From an uncultured Oligoflexia bacterium (GTDB taxonomy: Bacteria > Bdellovibrionota > Bacteriovoracia > Bacteriovoracales > Bacteriovoracaceae), in NCBI GenBank assembly GCA_913058265.1, contig CAJXPQ010000015.1, positions 1 to 64,000 on the forward strand: 64,000 nt of DNA, read 5' to 3'. The notes below the pieces were generated by a model. The model saw nothing but the letters and a program-made list of their open reading frames with translations. It made no database searches and was not told the DNA's origin. The stretch's first letter is position 1, and each line of letters begins with the position of its first letter. The translations under genes and the position numbers were made by a program. This document shows, piece after piece, positions 16,856 through 25,037 of this stretch.

Positions 16856-17758
16856 ATGAATTTTCCAATCCAATATGATGAACCAGTATTCAGACCTCCG
16901 AGCGAGGGGAAAGCCTTTCTTATTCAGGTGACTATTGGTTGCTCTAATAATTTATGCACCTATTGTGATATGTACAGATCAAAGAAGTATAGTGTTCGTG
17001 CTATTGCGGATATTGAAAGTGATCTAGATAAATCGGCAGCTTACTTTAAGCAAATGGGTTATTCTCCAAAACGATTATTTTTATGTGATGGAGACGCTCT
17101 TGGGGCCCCGATGGATGTACTTGTTCCTGTGGTTCAAAAGATCAATGAGCTTTTTCCAGAACTAGAGCGTATTGGAATCTATGCTACGGCACAGAATATG
17201 CTTGATAAATCAGATGATGAATTAAGTCTACTTGCTTCAATGAAACTTAATATGGCCTATCTTGGAATGGAGTCAGGAAGTGATAAAGTTCTGCATATGG
17301 TTGTGAAGGGTAATAATCAGTCAGATATGATTGAGGGTTCTTTAAAAGTTAAAAAAAATGGTTGGAAGTTATCGACTATTGCGATGTTGGGACTAGGTGG
17401 AAAAAAGCATAGTGCTGAGCATATTAGAGAGACGATCAAAGTTATAAATGAAACATCTCCGGAGTATTTTTCATTTTTAACGACTATGGCATTACCTGGA
17501 ACACCTTATCACCGCATGGTTGATAGAGGATCTCTTGAGATGTTAACAACTAAGGAATTATTGGGTGAGATGAAAGAGATTATAGCTGGATTAAGGCCAA
17601 GGCTTAATCCTATCCTTTTTCGAGCAAATCACGTTTCAAATCAATATCCACTTGGAGGTACACTTCCAAATGATAATACGCAAATCGTACAAACTTTAAC
17701 TTCATGGATTGATCAGACACCTGAGGGTGTGTTTCCTCCAATGCCGAGCTCGATGTGA
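16856..17758 (+). CDS. Radical SAM protein
   Basis: This 300-residue protein has the 4Fe-4S motif CSNNLCTYC near residue 29, a C-x4-C-x2-C spacing found in a subgroup of Elp3/MiaB-like radical SAM enzymes (TIGCSNN-CTYCDMYRSKK pattern). Later motifs fit the same barrel: GDALGAPMDVL, LGMESGSDKVL (SAM-binding region) and MLGLGGKKH. The substrate is unknown. The next gene, a DUF985 cupin, starts at its stop codon (TGATG), so the pair is co-translated. AGGA precedes the ATG. Confidence 0.85.
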   Translation: MNFPIQYDEPVFRPPSEGKAFLIQVTIGCSNNLCTYCDMYRSKKYSVRAIADIESDLDKSAAYFKQMGYSPKRLFLCDGDALGAPMDVLVPVVQKINELFPELERIGIYATAQNMLDKSDDELSLLASMKLNMAYLGMESGSDKVLHMVVKGNNQSDMIEGSLKVKKNGWKLSTIAMLGLGGKKHSAEHIRETIKVINETSPEYFSFLTTMALPGTPYHRMVDRGSLEMLTTKELLGEMKEIIAGLRPRLNPILFRANHVSNQYPLGGTLPNDNTQIVQTLTSWIDQTPEGVFPPMPSSM

Positions 17759-18276
17759 TGAAAAATAAAACAGCAATAGAGATTATTGAAAAATTAGGAC
17801 TGATTCCACTACCTGAAGAGGGCGGCTACTTTAAAGAAACCTTCAAGTCTAAGAGACTTGTAAAATCAAGTGAACTTGGTCAGATGAGTGAGTGTACTTG
17901 TATATATTATCTCATTACTGAAGATAGTTTTTCTGCTCTTCATAAAGTGGATATGGATGAAATCTTTCATTTTTATGGAGGCTCAGCTGTAGAGATGTTT
18001 CAGATTGATGAGGCAGGTGAAGGAAAACTAATTACAATTGGTGGTGATTTATTTAATGATGAGATTCCTCAGCTTGTTGTCCCTCGTAATATCTGGCAGG
18101 GAACTAAGCTTAAGAATCCGAGTAAAGATGCGTGGGCACTTTTAGGTTGTACAGTCTCTCCTGGTTTTGAAATCCAAAACTTTCATATAGAAAATAAAGA
18201 TAAATTAAAAGAGATGTATCCAAAACATAGTGATCTGATTGAAATATTTGGTCGGGATAAGCCTAAAGCTCTTTAA
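17758..18276 (+). CDS. DUF985 cupin-like protein
   Basis: The gene starts at ATG 17758, sharing its A with the stop of the radical SAM gene, and encodes 172 residues. The family pattern is clear: an N-terminal helix, PLPEEGGYFKETFKS, CIYYLITEDSFSALHKVDMDEIFHF, then LVVPRNIWQGTKL and LLGCTVSPGFE. These are the beta strands of a cupin barrel. Members may act on sugar nucleotides or small metabolites, but this is not established. Its end overlaps the convergent metallopeptidase gene by 14 bases. Confidence 0.82.
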   Translation: MKNKTAIEIIEKLGLIPLPEEGGYFKETFKSKRLVKSSELGQMSECTCIYYLITEDSFSALHKVDMDEIFHFYGGSAVEMFQIDEAGEGKLITIGGDLFNDEIPQLVVPRNIWQGTKLKNPSKDAWALLGCTVSPGFEIQNFHIENKDKLKEMYPKHSDLIEIFGRDKPKAL

Positions 18277-19831
18277 TATCTTTTGCCACAAAATCTTTAT
18301 AGTCTTCACGGACAAGCTTTCCGAAACGTTGATATTCATACGCTGTATCAGTGAATCTTTTTTGCCAAAGAGGTGAGTTTTGAATGATTTCCAGTCCATC
18401 TTCAACAGCTACTTTAAGGTCAGTTAATAGATCATCGGTCATTGCCAGTAATTTTGAATTATGATCAATCATCCTCTTTGAGACTGCATTAATAACGGTT
18501 TGCTTCTTAATTAGCTTTTGAATGATGAGCTCATAAGAGTCTTTAGTGAGACTCACTTCTTCAAGGTGAAAGGCCCTATCTAATTCATCAGCGAGCTTTG
18601 TACCATTCGTTTTTGTGAGATCAATTTTTTCAAAGTCTTTGGTGTATTTTATTCGCAGTTTTCCTCGAGCTTCTAATATGCTTTGGGCCGCTTCTCTCAT
18701 CGTGTTTGAAAGAAAGTCACTCATCATATGATTTGTGCTTGGGTTTACAATTGAGACAAATACCGCCTCATCTATGTTTTGTACGACGTCATGGTTTTGA
18801 TTTGTGAAACGTACTTTTATTTGTGATGTATCTGAAATGTCTGCCTCTTTCATTAGTTTAATAAAGACCTCACTCACTTCGTCACTTTGCTTAAGTATTG
18901 GAGATGTCTTCTTGATATAACTCTGAATTCCTTGAATATCATTTAAAGAGTCCTTGATATTATAGCTCTCTAGCTTTTTAATCCTGGCAGATGCCCAGTA
19001 AGGATTATTAGCGTAATTATAGATCTCTTCCACTGACATATATGTGTTGTAGATGGAAGTATCTGAACTGGATAAAGCGGATTGGTTTAAACTAATATAT
19101 TGGGGATGATAAATTGAATCTTGCCCCTTGGCGCGCATATTTGCAAAACCAGCATGTTTGAATTCGTGTTTTGTAACCATTGTTACAATATCATCGACAG
19201 CGATATTTCTAACTCCTCTAATTCCTAAGTCAACAAGTCTCTTGTCTGCCCTTGAAAATCCGGCCGAGCCCATTTGAATATTTTGAAAGAAATCAAACGT
19301 AACTGTCTTCGTATTCATGGCACTCATATAACGACTCAATAACTTGTTTGCAAATGAAGATGAACCTGCGTTTGGAATGAGTTCAAGATATTTTACTTTC
19401 ACTCCATCACCAAAATCTTTAAAACGAATTTGTACTGAAACTCCTACGTCCTCAAGGACGAGCTTTGATTGATTTGTTATAAAGTTAATATGTTCTTTGT
19501 GCTTTGAGATAACCTCAAGATAGGCTTCTCTATAGAGCTTCTGAATTGCTTCTTGATCAAGGTTTTGTGACTGAATAAGAACTTTGATTTGTTGATCATT
19601 ATTGGTAATAATATTTGAAATGAGAGCGTACTCTTCTTCTATTAAGTCGAGTTTCTCCCTTTTGTCTGTCGCCGCAAGAATTCTCTTTTTAAACTTTCTA
19701 AAGCTTCCTCTTCTGATTTTTTCAACAGCTTCGATGGAGTTTGTTTTATAGTTATTATAGAAAGCTAGTTCACATGAATTCGAGAAGACTTGTGTTGGTA
19801 GTAAGAATAGTAAGATCAGGGCTTTTATCAC
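18263..19831 (-). CDS. Putative secreted HEXXH zinc metallopeptidase
   Basis: This 522-residue protein starts at GTG 19831 and has a signal peptide, MIKALILLFLLPTQVFS. The key motif is TKHEFKHAGFA, with HEXXH at residues 222-226. About 42 residues later YMSVEEIYNYA offers a glutamate suitable as third zinc ligand, a gluzincin-like layout. The rest is helical and charged. No known peptidase family is recognised, so peptidase activity is inferred from these motifs. No ribosome binding site is visible before the GTG. Confidence 0.62.
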   Translation of the reverse strand: MIKALILLFLLPTQVFSNSCELAFYNNYKTNSIEAVEKIRRGSFRKFKKRILAATDKREKLDLIEEEYALISNIITNNDQQIKVLIQSQNLDQEAIQKLYREAYLEVISKHKEHINFITNQSKLVLEDVGVSVQIRFKDFGDGVKVKYLELIPNAGSSSFANKLLSRYMSAMNTKTVTFDFFQNIQMGSAGFSRADKRLVDLGIRGVRNIAVDDIVTMVTKHEFKHAGFANMRAKGQDSIYHPQYISLNQSALSSSDTSIYNTYMSVEEIYNYANNPYWASARIKKLESYNIKDSLNDIQGIQSYIKKTSPILKQSDEVSEVFIKLMKEADISDTSQIKVRFTNQNHDVVQNIDEAVFVSIVNPSTNHMMSDFLSNTMREAAQSILEARGKLRIKYTKDFEKIDLTKTNGTKLADELDRAFHLEEVSLTKDSYELIIQKLIKKQTVINAVSKRMIDHNSKLLAMTDDLLTDLKVAVEDGLEIIQNSPLWQKRFTDTAYEYQRFGKLVREDYKDFVAKDIKEL

Positions 19832-19916
19832 ATAGTACTTATCGTATTTCTGTCAGTAGACCTTTAATGAGCTTTTGCCAGTTCTGTCTTGTAATAACAG
19901 TAGCTTAGGTGTAGTA

Positions 19917-19925
19917 TGCTATAAT
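19917..19925 (+). promoter_or_regulatory. Extended -10 promoter
   Basis: TGCTATAAT (19917-19925) is a perfect extended -10 box, placed 25 bases before the lipoprotein gene at 19951. No good -35 is seen, which is acceptable for an extended -10 promoter. Confidence 0.5.
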
Positions 19926-19950
19926 ATATTTTCACTTAGTAGAGAGTCTT

Positions 19951-20526
19951 ATGAAGTCTTTTATTTTAATTTTTTTCTTTTTGTCTTGTGCAAGTTCTAA
20001 AGTTGCAGAGCTGAGCCAAAAAGAGCGAATCAAAATTCAAATTAAGTATATCAAAACCCTTAGGCCTATTTTGAAGTCTGATGAATTTGCGTTTATGAAG
20101 TGTACGGAACTTGGGCGAACGAATGTGGATAAGCCAAAGGATTTCGATGTAGATACTTGGAAGGGCTTCGGTATCATTGAATTGCGTGAGGCGGGCCATA
20201 AAGCGGGAGCTAATATTCTAGCGACTAATCATCTTGAAGTTGGATCAAAGAATAGATTTAATGGAATATATTATCGATGTGAAAATACGAATACTATAAA
20301 TGAAGTTGATGGCCCCATTGGAATGTGTGGAGCATCAGAAGAGCGTATCTTTTCGCTAAAGTATCCAAATGATGACACCCGAGAGTTTGGAAAAGAAATG
20401 TTAAAGCAGAAAATTAAATATCACGGTTTATCAAATCATTATATTAGTTTTAGTGTCGTCGATATGAAGTATAGTTTTACAAGAAAAGAGTTTCAGGCCA
20501 AAGGCTATTTTTTCAAATGCCTATAA
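19951..20526 (+). CDS. Hypothetical lipoprotein (DUF4156-like)
   Basis: This 191-residue protein has a short lipoprotein signal, MKSFILIFFFLSC, with cysteine 13 as the lipidation site. ELREAGHKAGANILATNHLE resembles the DUF4156/YbjP-type fold, where a helix with Ala-Gly-Ala-Asn leads into a strand. Further cysteines occur in YYRCENT, MCGAS and the C-terminal FKCL. Function unknown; the DUF4156 similarity is tentative. AGAGAG precedes the ATG. Confidence 0.6.
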   Translation: MKSFILIFFFLSCASSKVAELSQKERIKIQIKYIKTLRPILKSDEFAFMKCTELGRTNVDKPKDFDVDTWKGFGIIELREAGHKAGANILATNHLEVGSKNRFNGIYYRCENTNTINEVDGPIGMCGASEERIFSLKYPNDDTREFGKEMLKQKIKYHGLSNHYISFSVVDMKYSFTRKEFQAKGYFFKCL

Positions 20527-20564
20527 TAAACTGTACTTTAAATTAAACAATCTCTAGAATCACA

Positions 20565-20656
20565 TTAAGCATCAATTGGAAGTTCGGTTAATGTCCGACG
20601 CTGTCCCGCAACTGTAAAGCCAGATACAATTTTTGCATAATATTGACTCGCGGAGG
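20565..20656 (+). promoter_or_regulatory. Cobalamin riboswitch
   Basis: The core CGCTGTCCCGCAACTGTAA (20599-20617) matches the conserved cobalamin riboswitch stretch. It is preceded by GGAAGTTCGGTTAATGTCCGA, which contains the stem TCGG (20584-20587) / CCGA (20595-20598). AAAGCCAGATAC (20616-20627) is the B12-box region, shorter than the usual AGYCMGGAGACC. The element ends in CGCGGAGG, the ribosome binding site of the receptor gene, so control of translation by exposing or hiding that site is likely (inferred). It directly precedes a BtuB-like gene. Confidence 0.85.
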
Positions 20657-20662
20657 TTATTT

Positions 20663-22423
20663 TTGAAAGTATTACTTGCACTTGTGGGAGTTTTTTCTAC
20701 CACCGTTACTTTTTCTCAAACATTAGATCCCATCGTTTTTAGCTCAAAGTCAGAAACCTCTACAGAGAATATGACGAGTTCATACTTTATCTATGATGTT
20801 AATGAATTAGAAAAGAAGACACATTCTAGAACAGTGGATTTACTCAAACAAATTCCTGGTGTTGAGTATAGTCAGACGGGTCTGCTGGGCGGACAAGCTG
20901 CACTTTATATCCGAGGTCTCGAATCTAAACATACAATCGTTTTAATCGATGGTGTCAGATATTATGATGCCTCTAATACCGATAAGCAGCTTAATACTGC
21001 CACTTTGAATTCACTTGATATTGAGAAAATGGAAGTTTTGAAAGGATCTCAGGGAGTGCTTTATGGTGCTGATGCTATTGGTGGTGTGATTAATATTATT
21101 ACTAAAAGCGGTAAGATGAATAATACCATCTCTTACTCTGATGGTTATTATCGACAGTTAAGCCTTGAAAATACTTTTGATTTTGGAGATCACTTATTTC
21201 AATTAAGTGGTTTTTATCAGCAAAGTGAATTTGCAAGTGAAGTGAAGGATGGAGATGAAAATGATGCCCATATCGCAAAGGGTATTTCTCTAAATCACAG
21301 TGTCGAGTATAAAAAAATTCAATTTAAATCCTATTTGAAATTAAACTCAGCTTTCTCAGAAGTGGACGGGGATCAAGTTGACGATGATGAGGCCTACGGG
21401 AAAGATGAATCAATTTTTGTTAAAGAAGGAATTGAATATAATTATAATGAAAATACACAAGTTAAATTTGATATAAGTTATCATAAGATCGAACGAGAAA
21501 ATAAGTATTTTGATTCTTTTACAACATCTAGCTATCAAACGCCTGAGTATGTCTCAATTTTATTTAATAGAGAGCTTAGTCTCTTATCCAAGGTTTCTGA
21601 TGGAACTTGGCTCTATGGTATTAGTCATAACACTGAAACTGTAGATACTAGTGATATAGACTCTAAAGAGAATACTCTCGTTGACACTTATTTTAATCGT
21701 GTTCTTAAGAGAGATATTAGTACTTATAATTTTGGAGCGAGGCTGGCGTCTAATGATGACTTTGGATCTCATTTAATTTATCAGCTGGGATATAAAAGAC
21801 AGTTAAATAAAAAACATACTGTGAAGTTTTCAAGTGGAACAGGTTTTAAGACACCTTCTATTTTTCAAAAACTTGATCCGACCTATGGAAACAAAAACTT
21901 ATCTCCAGAGAAATCTTATAATGTAGATGTAAGCTATGAGTATGAAGACCTAAATTACTTATTCTCTAGTACTGTTTACCAATCAGAAGTTGAGAACGTT
22001 ATTGGATTTACTTCAAAATATGCCAATGTCGATTCAGGAAAGTATAAAGGGGTTGAGTTTTATACCTCAACAAAGGATGAGATCAAAAATATTTCTATGA
22101 GTTTAAATTTTGTGAATATCAAACTCTCTGATGGAAAGGAAGCTTCTAGAAGACCTAACTTTACTTACCAAACAACATACTCTGAAAAGTATAATGATAA
22201 TCACCAATATAAAATAAATTGGGAGTGGAAAGGTAGACGGTTTGATATTAATGAAAAAGAAATGAAACCTTTTGATCTTTGGAGCTTAGATTATATTTAT
22301 AGTGCCAAAGAAATTCAATTCATTACAAGCTTTAAAAATATATTTGATCGTGAGTATGAAGTGGCGAGAGGGTACTCTACTCTTGGTAGGTCTTTACAGG
22401 TCACTTTTCAGTATAAATATTAG
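20663..22423 (+). CDS. btuB: BtuB-like TonB-dependent cobalamin receptor
   Basis: The start is TTG 20663, six bases after GGAGG; an upstream in-frame TTG at 20633 lies inside the riboswitch. The 586-residue protein has a signal peptide, a TonB-box-like TLDPIVFSS, a plug domain (LKQIPGVEYSQTG, GGQAALYIRGLES, VLIDGVRYYDAS, GVLYGADAIGGVINIITKSG) and a long beta-barrel ending in an aromatic residue. The riboswitch in front supports cobalamin or a related corrinoid as substrate. No btuFCD or cob genes lie nearby. The stop overlaps the convergent gene by four bases. Confidence 0.9.
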   Translation: MKVLLALVGVFSTTVTFSQTLDPIVFSSKSETSTENMTSSYFIYDVNELEKKTHSRTVDLLKQIPGVEYSQTGLLGGQAALYIRGLESKHTIVLIDGVRYYDASNTDKQLNTATLNSLDIEKMEVLKGSQGVLYGADAIGGVINIITKSGKMNNTISYSDGYYRQLSLENTFDFGDHLFQLSGFYQQSEFASEVKDGDENDAHIAKGISLNHSVEYKKIQFKSYLKLNSAFSEVDGDQVDDDEAYGKDESIFVKEGIEYNYNENTQVKFDISYHKIERENKYFDSFTTSSYQTPEYVSILFNRELSLLSKVSDGTWLYGISHNTETVDTSDIDSKENTLVDTYFNRVLKRDISTYNFGARLASNDDFGSHLIYQLGYKRQLNKKHTVKFSSGTGFKTPSIFQKLDPTYGNKNLSPEKSYNVDVSYEYEDLNYLFSSTVYQSEVENVIGFTSKYANVDSGKYKGVEFYTSTKDEIKNISMSLNFVNIKLSDGKEASRRPNFTYQTTYSEKYNDNHQYKINWEWKGRRFDINEKEMKPFDLWSLDYIYSAKEIQFITSFKNIFDREYEVARGYSTLGRSLQVTFQYKY

Positions 22424-22665
22424 TGATTGTGATCGTCTATTTCTGCGACAACAGACTCTGCATAGTCTAGCAGGTCTTCGTTTTCGATTCCTAGGGTGTC
22501 GCAAAGAGTTTGTGTTACAGTTGGAATTTTTAAGCTAATATCTAGGCCCATTTCATCAAGCTCTGTTGCTTTAATTTGGGCAGCTTCCGATTCTTCAAAA
22601 GAGAACTCATACATTGTTTCACCTGTTGTGTTCTCAATGATTTTAATTTTTGAGGGCATCGACAT
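22420..22665 (-). CDS. Small hypothetical protein
   Basis: This 81-residue acidic protein opens MSMPSKIKIIENTTGETMYE, has a helix full of Glu and Ala, and ends EIDDHNH, a possible metal-binding tail. AAAGGA precedes the ATG. There is no signal peptide or membrane helix. The good ribosome binding site and the four-base stop overlap with the receptor gene support a real gene. Function unknown. Confidence 0.55.
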   Translation of the reverse strand: MSMPSKIKIIENTTGETMYEFSFEESEAAQIKATELDEMGLDISLKIPTVTQTLCDTLGIENEDLLDYAESVVAEIDDHNH

Positions 22666-22737
22666 GCTGCTATCCTTTATGTTAGATACGGTGATGATAG
22701 CTGAGAATGATCAGTTTTAATAGTTTGGAGTCAGATA

Positions 22738-23109
22738 ATGAGTGGAATTAAGTTAAATCAAATATTTCTATTACATTCTGTTAAGTTTGTGTGCGAAGCG
22801 TTAGGAGTCCACGCCAAAAACTCAGACGTTTCAATCTATACTTTAGATGGGCCAACAAACCTTTCTTTTTTCATTGAAGATATGAAGCCTCAAGTGGTCT
22901 TAATAAGAGAGGAGGACTTGGGTGACCAGTTAGATGCTTTTTTAGCTGAGTTTAAAGATCATCCTAAAATTTTAAAAGTCCTTTGGAGTAAAAGTGATGA
23001 CTCAGAAATGGGAAGGAGCTTTGATGCTGTCTTGTCTGAGCCTATCTCACCGCGAACAATTTTTTCTGAACTTGAAGGCCTGCTTGAATCTTATGTGAAA
23101 AGCCATTAG
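22738..23109 (+). CDS. Degenerate receiver-like protein
   Basis: This 123-residue protein follows the alternating strand/helix order of a response-regulator receiver: PQVVLIREEDL at the place of strand 3, LKVLWSKSDD at strand 4 and DAVLSEPISPRTIFSELEGLL at strand 5/helix 5. The phospho-Asp position holds another residue and the conserved Lys before Pro is Glu (SEP). If the assignment is right, it cannot be phosphorylated in the usual way. The similarity is by pattern only. GGAG precedes the ATG. Confidence 0.5.
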   Translation: MSGIKLNQIFLLHSVKFVCEALGVHAKNSDVSIYTLDGPTNLSFFIEDMKPQVVLIREEDLGDQLDAFLAEFKDHPKILKVLWSKSDDSEMGRSFDAVLSEPISPRTIFSELEGLLESYVKSH

Positions 23110-23118
23110 AATACTTAG

Positions 23119-23217
23119 ATGGATAGAGATAAACTTTATGCCCTAGGCGGCATTTGCATAGTCATTATATTTTTCTTGTTAACGATGTACTTTAGATCAG
23201 GCGCTTTTGGAAATTGA
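23119..23217 (+). CDS. 32-residue single-helix membrane peptide
   Basis: This ORF starts nine bases after the receiver-like gene. It encodes MDRDKLYALG, one hydrophobic helix (GICIVIIFFLLTMY) and FRSGAFGN. No clear ribosome binding site is present, so it would depend on coupling to the upstream gene. It overlaps the end of the convergent DnaA-N gene by 21 bases. Charged N-terminus plus a clean helix suggest a real microprotein, but evidence is thin. Confidence 0.35.
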   Translation: MDRDKLYALGGICIVIIFFLLTMYFRSGAFGN

Positions 23218-23556
23218 AGTGACTTTCTTTTTTGGTGCAATAAAAAAACAACTATATTTTCTATCATGTGTAAGAATCACTGTATCTACAAGTTCTTGGT
23301 AATGTGTGTTAATCCATTGAGCAGCGAATTGTGTTTCTGTTTGTAAAAGCAAAATATTATCTTTAAGAACAATCGGCTGAATATTCTTAAACCATTGAGT
23401 GTGGACTTCAGCATCCAGGATAGTTCTTAATTGCTCACTTAGGATTTGCCATGTTACAAATGCTTTTAGTACAGGGTTATCAGATGTTCTTTCAAGTGTA
23501 TTTTTAAACTCATTTTGTATTTTTAATTTTAATTTATCATCAATCGCTTGATTCAT
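23197..23556 (-). CDS. Stand-alone DnaA N-terminal-like domain protein
   Basis: Starting at ATG 23556 (GGAG five bases before) the protein has 119 residues. The central part matches the DnaA domain I pattern: a Trp-Phe turn after a helix (HTQWFKNIQPIVLKDNILLLQ) followed by TETQFAAQWINTHYQELVD, corresponding to the WF...P......L.L..P....W....Y motif. No AAA+ or DNA-binding domain follows. In DnaA this domain binds DnaB and regulators such as DiaA or HU. A role as a DnaA partner or decoy is inferred. Confidence 0.6.
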   Translation of the reverse strand: MNQAIDDKLKLKIQNEFKNTLERTSDNPVLKAFVTWQILSEQLRTILDAEVHTQWFKNIQPIVLKDNILLLQTETQFAAQWINTHYQELVDTVILTHDRKYSCFFIAPKKKVTSISKSA

Positions 23557-23666
23557 TTCAGCTCCACAATTACGAACCGGAATACTACGAGAATCAGTGC
23601 ACTTAGACAAGAACAATTTTAAACAATGACTGCTTTATTTAGACTTCGCTTAAAAGTTAGCAGAAA

Positions 23667-24992
23667 TTAGTTGTTATCAAAAATACTGCTTCGAGGGTCG
23701 TTAGGAGCGAGTACAAAGCTAGCTAAACCTAGTTGATGAAAAATAAAATCAGGGATTCTTATTCTATAAAATGTTCCAAGTTCGTGGTGATGCGTTGTGA
23801 TTATATTTGCGTTACCAAGTAATTTAGAATGTGCATCGCCATTTACATAAGGAACAAAGAGGTCAAAGTGTTCCTGCTTAGAAAGAAAGTAGTCAATAAC
23901 GTATTCTCTAAGGCCTTTGATGTCCTCTGGATCTATTGCTGAAACGAGAAAGCTGGCTTTCAGATTTCTCATAACGATTTTGGGAAGGAAAGCGTCTTGA
24001 ACCTTATCTTTTTTTGTGAATACTATGATTTGGTCTTTGTTTTCAATATTTAATTCATCAATGACTTCTTGGGTTACCTCTAAATGTTTTTTATAGTTTG
24101 GATCAGATAAATCACACACAACTATTAGTAGGTCTGCTTCAAGTGCCGATTCAAGAGTGGTCTTAAACCCCTGAACAAGTGTACTGGGAAGGTTTTGGAT
24201 AAATCCAACTGTATCAATTAAAACCATTGGTGGTTTTGAGTCAGGGTTTAGAGTTCTATAAGTTGCATCAAGTGTAGCAAAGAGTTTATCTTCAGCTAAT
24301 ACATCAACCTTACAAAGTTTATTCATAAGAGTTGATTTTCCTGCATTGGTATATCCAATGAGGGCAGCAGTTACGACTTTGTTCTCACGTCTTTTACGCT
24401 GCTCTGTTCTAGTCTTTTCAATTTCAACAAGCTGCTTCTTATAGAAGATGATTCGATCTCGAATAATACGTCTGTCGAGCTCGAGTTGTTGCTCTCCTTC
24501 ACCTTTTTGATAGGCACCACCTCTTTGCTTTGAAAAATGGGTCCAAAGGGTTTGCAGGCGAGGAAGCATATAGTTAAGTCTGGAGATTTCAATTTGTATT
24601 TTTGCCTCTTTAGTCCTGGCATGATGGGCAAAGATTTCAAGAATAACCATACAGCGATCGATTACTTCTAGTTGGGTAATCTTTTTAATATTTCTCATCT
24701 GGCTGGCAGTAAGTTCAAAGTCAAACACGAGCAGACTTGAATTATCTCTTCTGGCGGCGTCAGCAATTTCTTGCAGCTTACCTTCTCCAAGCATAGTTGC
24801 CGGATCAAGCTTATTTCTATTTTGATAGAACTGCCCTCCAGACTCAACGCCTAGAGTTCTGAGTAACTCGTGCAATTCGGCCAAGGAACTTTCTGTTTGT
24901 GCTAAGGTCTTGTGGAATTCAAAGTTATCGCACACTATACTCACAAGAGTGGCTTTTTTATCGAGTTTTACATTATAGTCGTCAAAGTTCAT
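23667..24992 (-). CDS. hflX: GTPase HflX
   Basis: This 441-residue protein has the HflX N-terminal domain (LRTLGVESGGQFYQNR, TMLGEGKLQEI), the coiled linker with KQRGGAYQKGEGEQQLELDR, and the G domain: P-loop GYTNAGKSTLMNKL, TLDATYRT, DTVGFIQNLP, and FTKKDKV in the NKxD position. HflX splits stalled or stress-damaged ribosomes. A C-terminal extension of about 70 residues follows the G domain. AGGAAA precedes the ATG. hfq, its partner in enteric bacteria, is absent here. Confidence 0.95.
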   Translation of the reverse strand: MNFDDYNVKLDKKATLVSIVCDNFEFHKTLAQTESSLAELHELLRTLGVESGGQFYQNRNKLDPATMLGEGKLQEIADAARRDNSSLLVFDFELTASQMRNIKKITQLEVIDRCMVILEIFAHHARTKEAKIQIEISRLNYMLPRLQTLWTHFSKQRGGAYQKGEGEQQLELDRRIIRDRIIFYKKQLVEIEKTRTEQRKRRENKVVTAALIGYTNAGKSTLMNKLCKVDVLAEDKLFATLDATYRTLNPDSKPPMVLIDTVGFIQNLPSTLVQGFKTTLESALEADLLIVVCDLSDPNYKKHLEVTQEVIDELNIENKDQIIVFTKKDKVQDAFLPKIVMRNLKASFLVSAIDPEDIKGLREYVIDYFLSKQEHFDLFVPYVNGDAHSKLLGNANIITTHHHELGTFYRIRIPDFIFHQLGLASFVLAPNDPRSSIFDNN

Positions 24993-25037
24993 TTATTTCC
25001 TAAGTTAAGCTCAGTTTATAAGATAAAAATTGGCCCT

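Noticed and set aside
24371-24640. Second minus-strand frame inside hflX
   Set aside because: A shadow of the intact HflX frame without its own ribosome binding site or recognisable domain.
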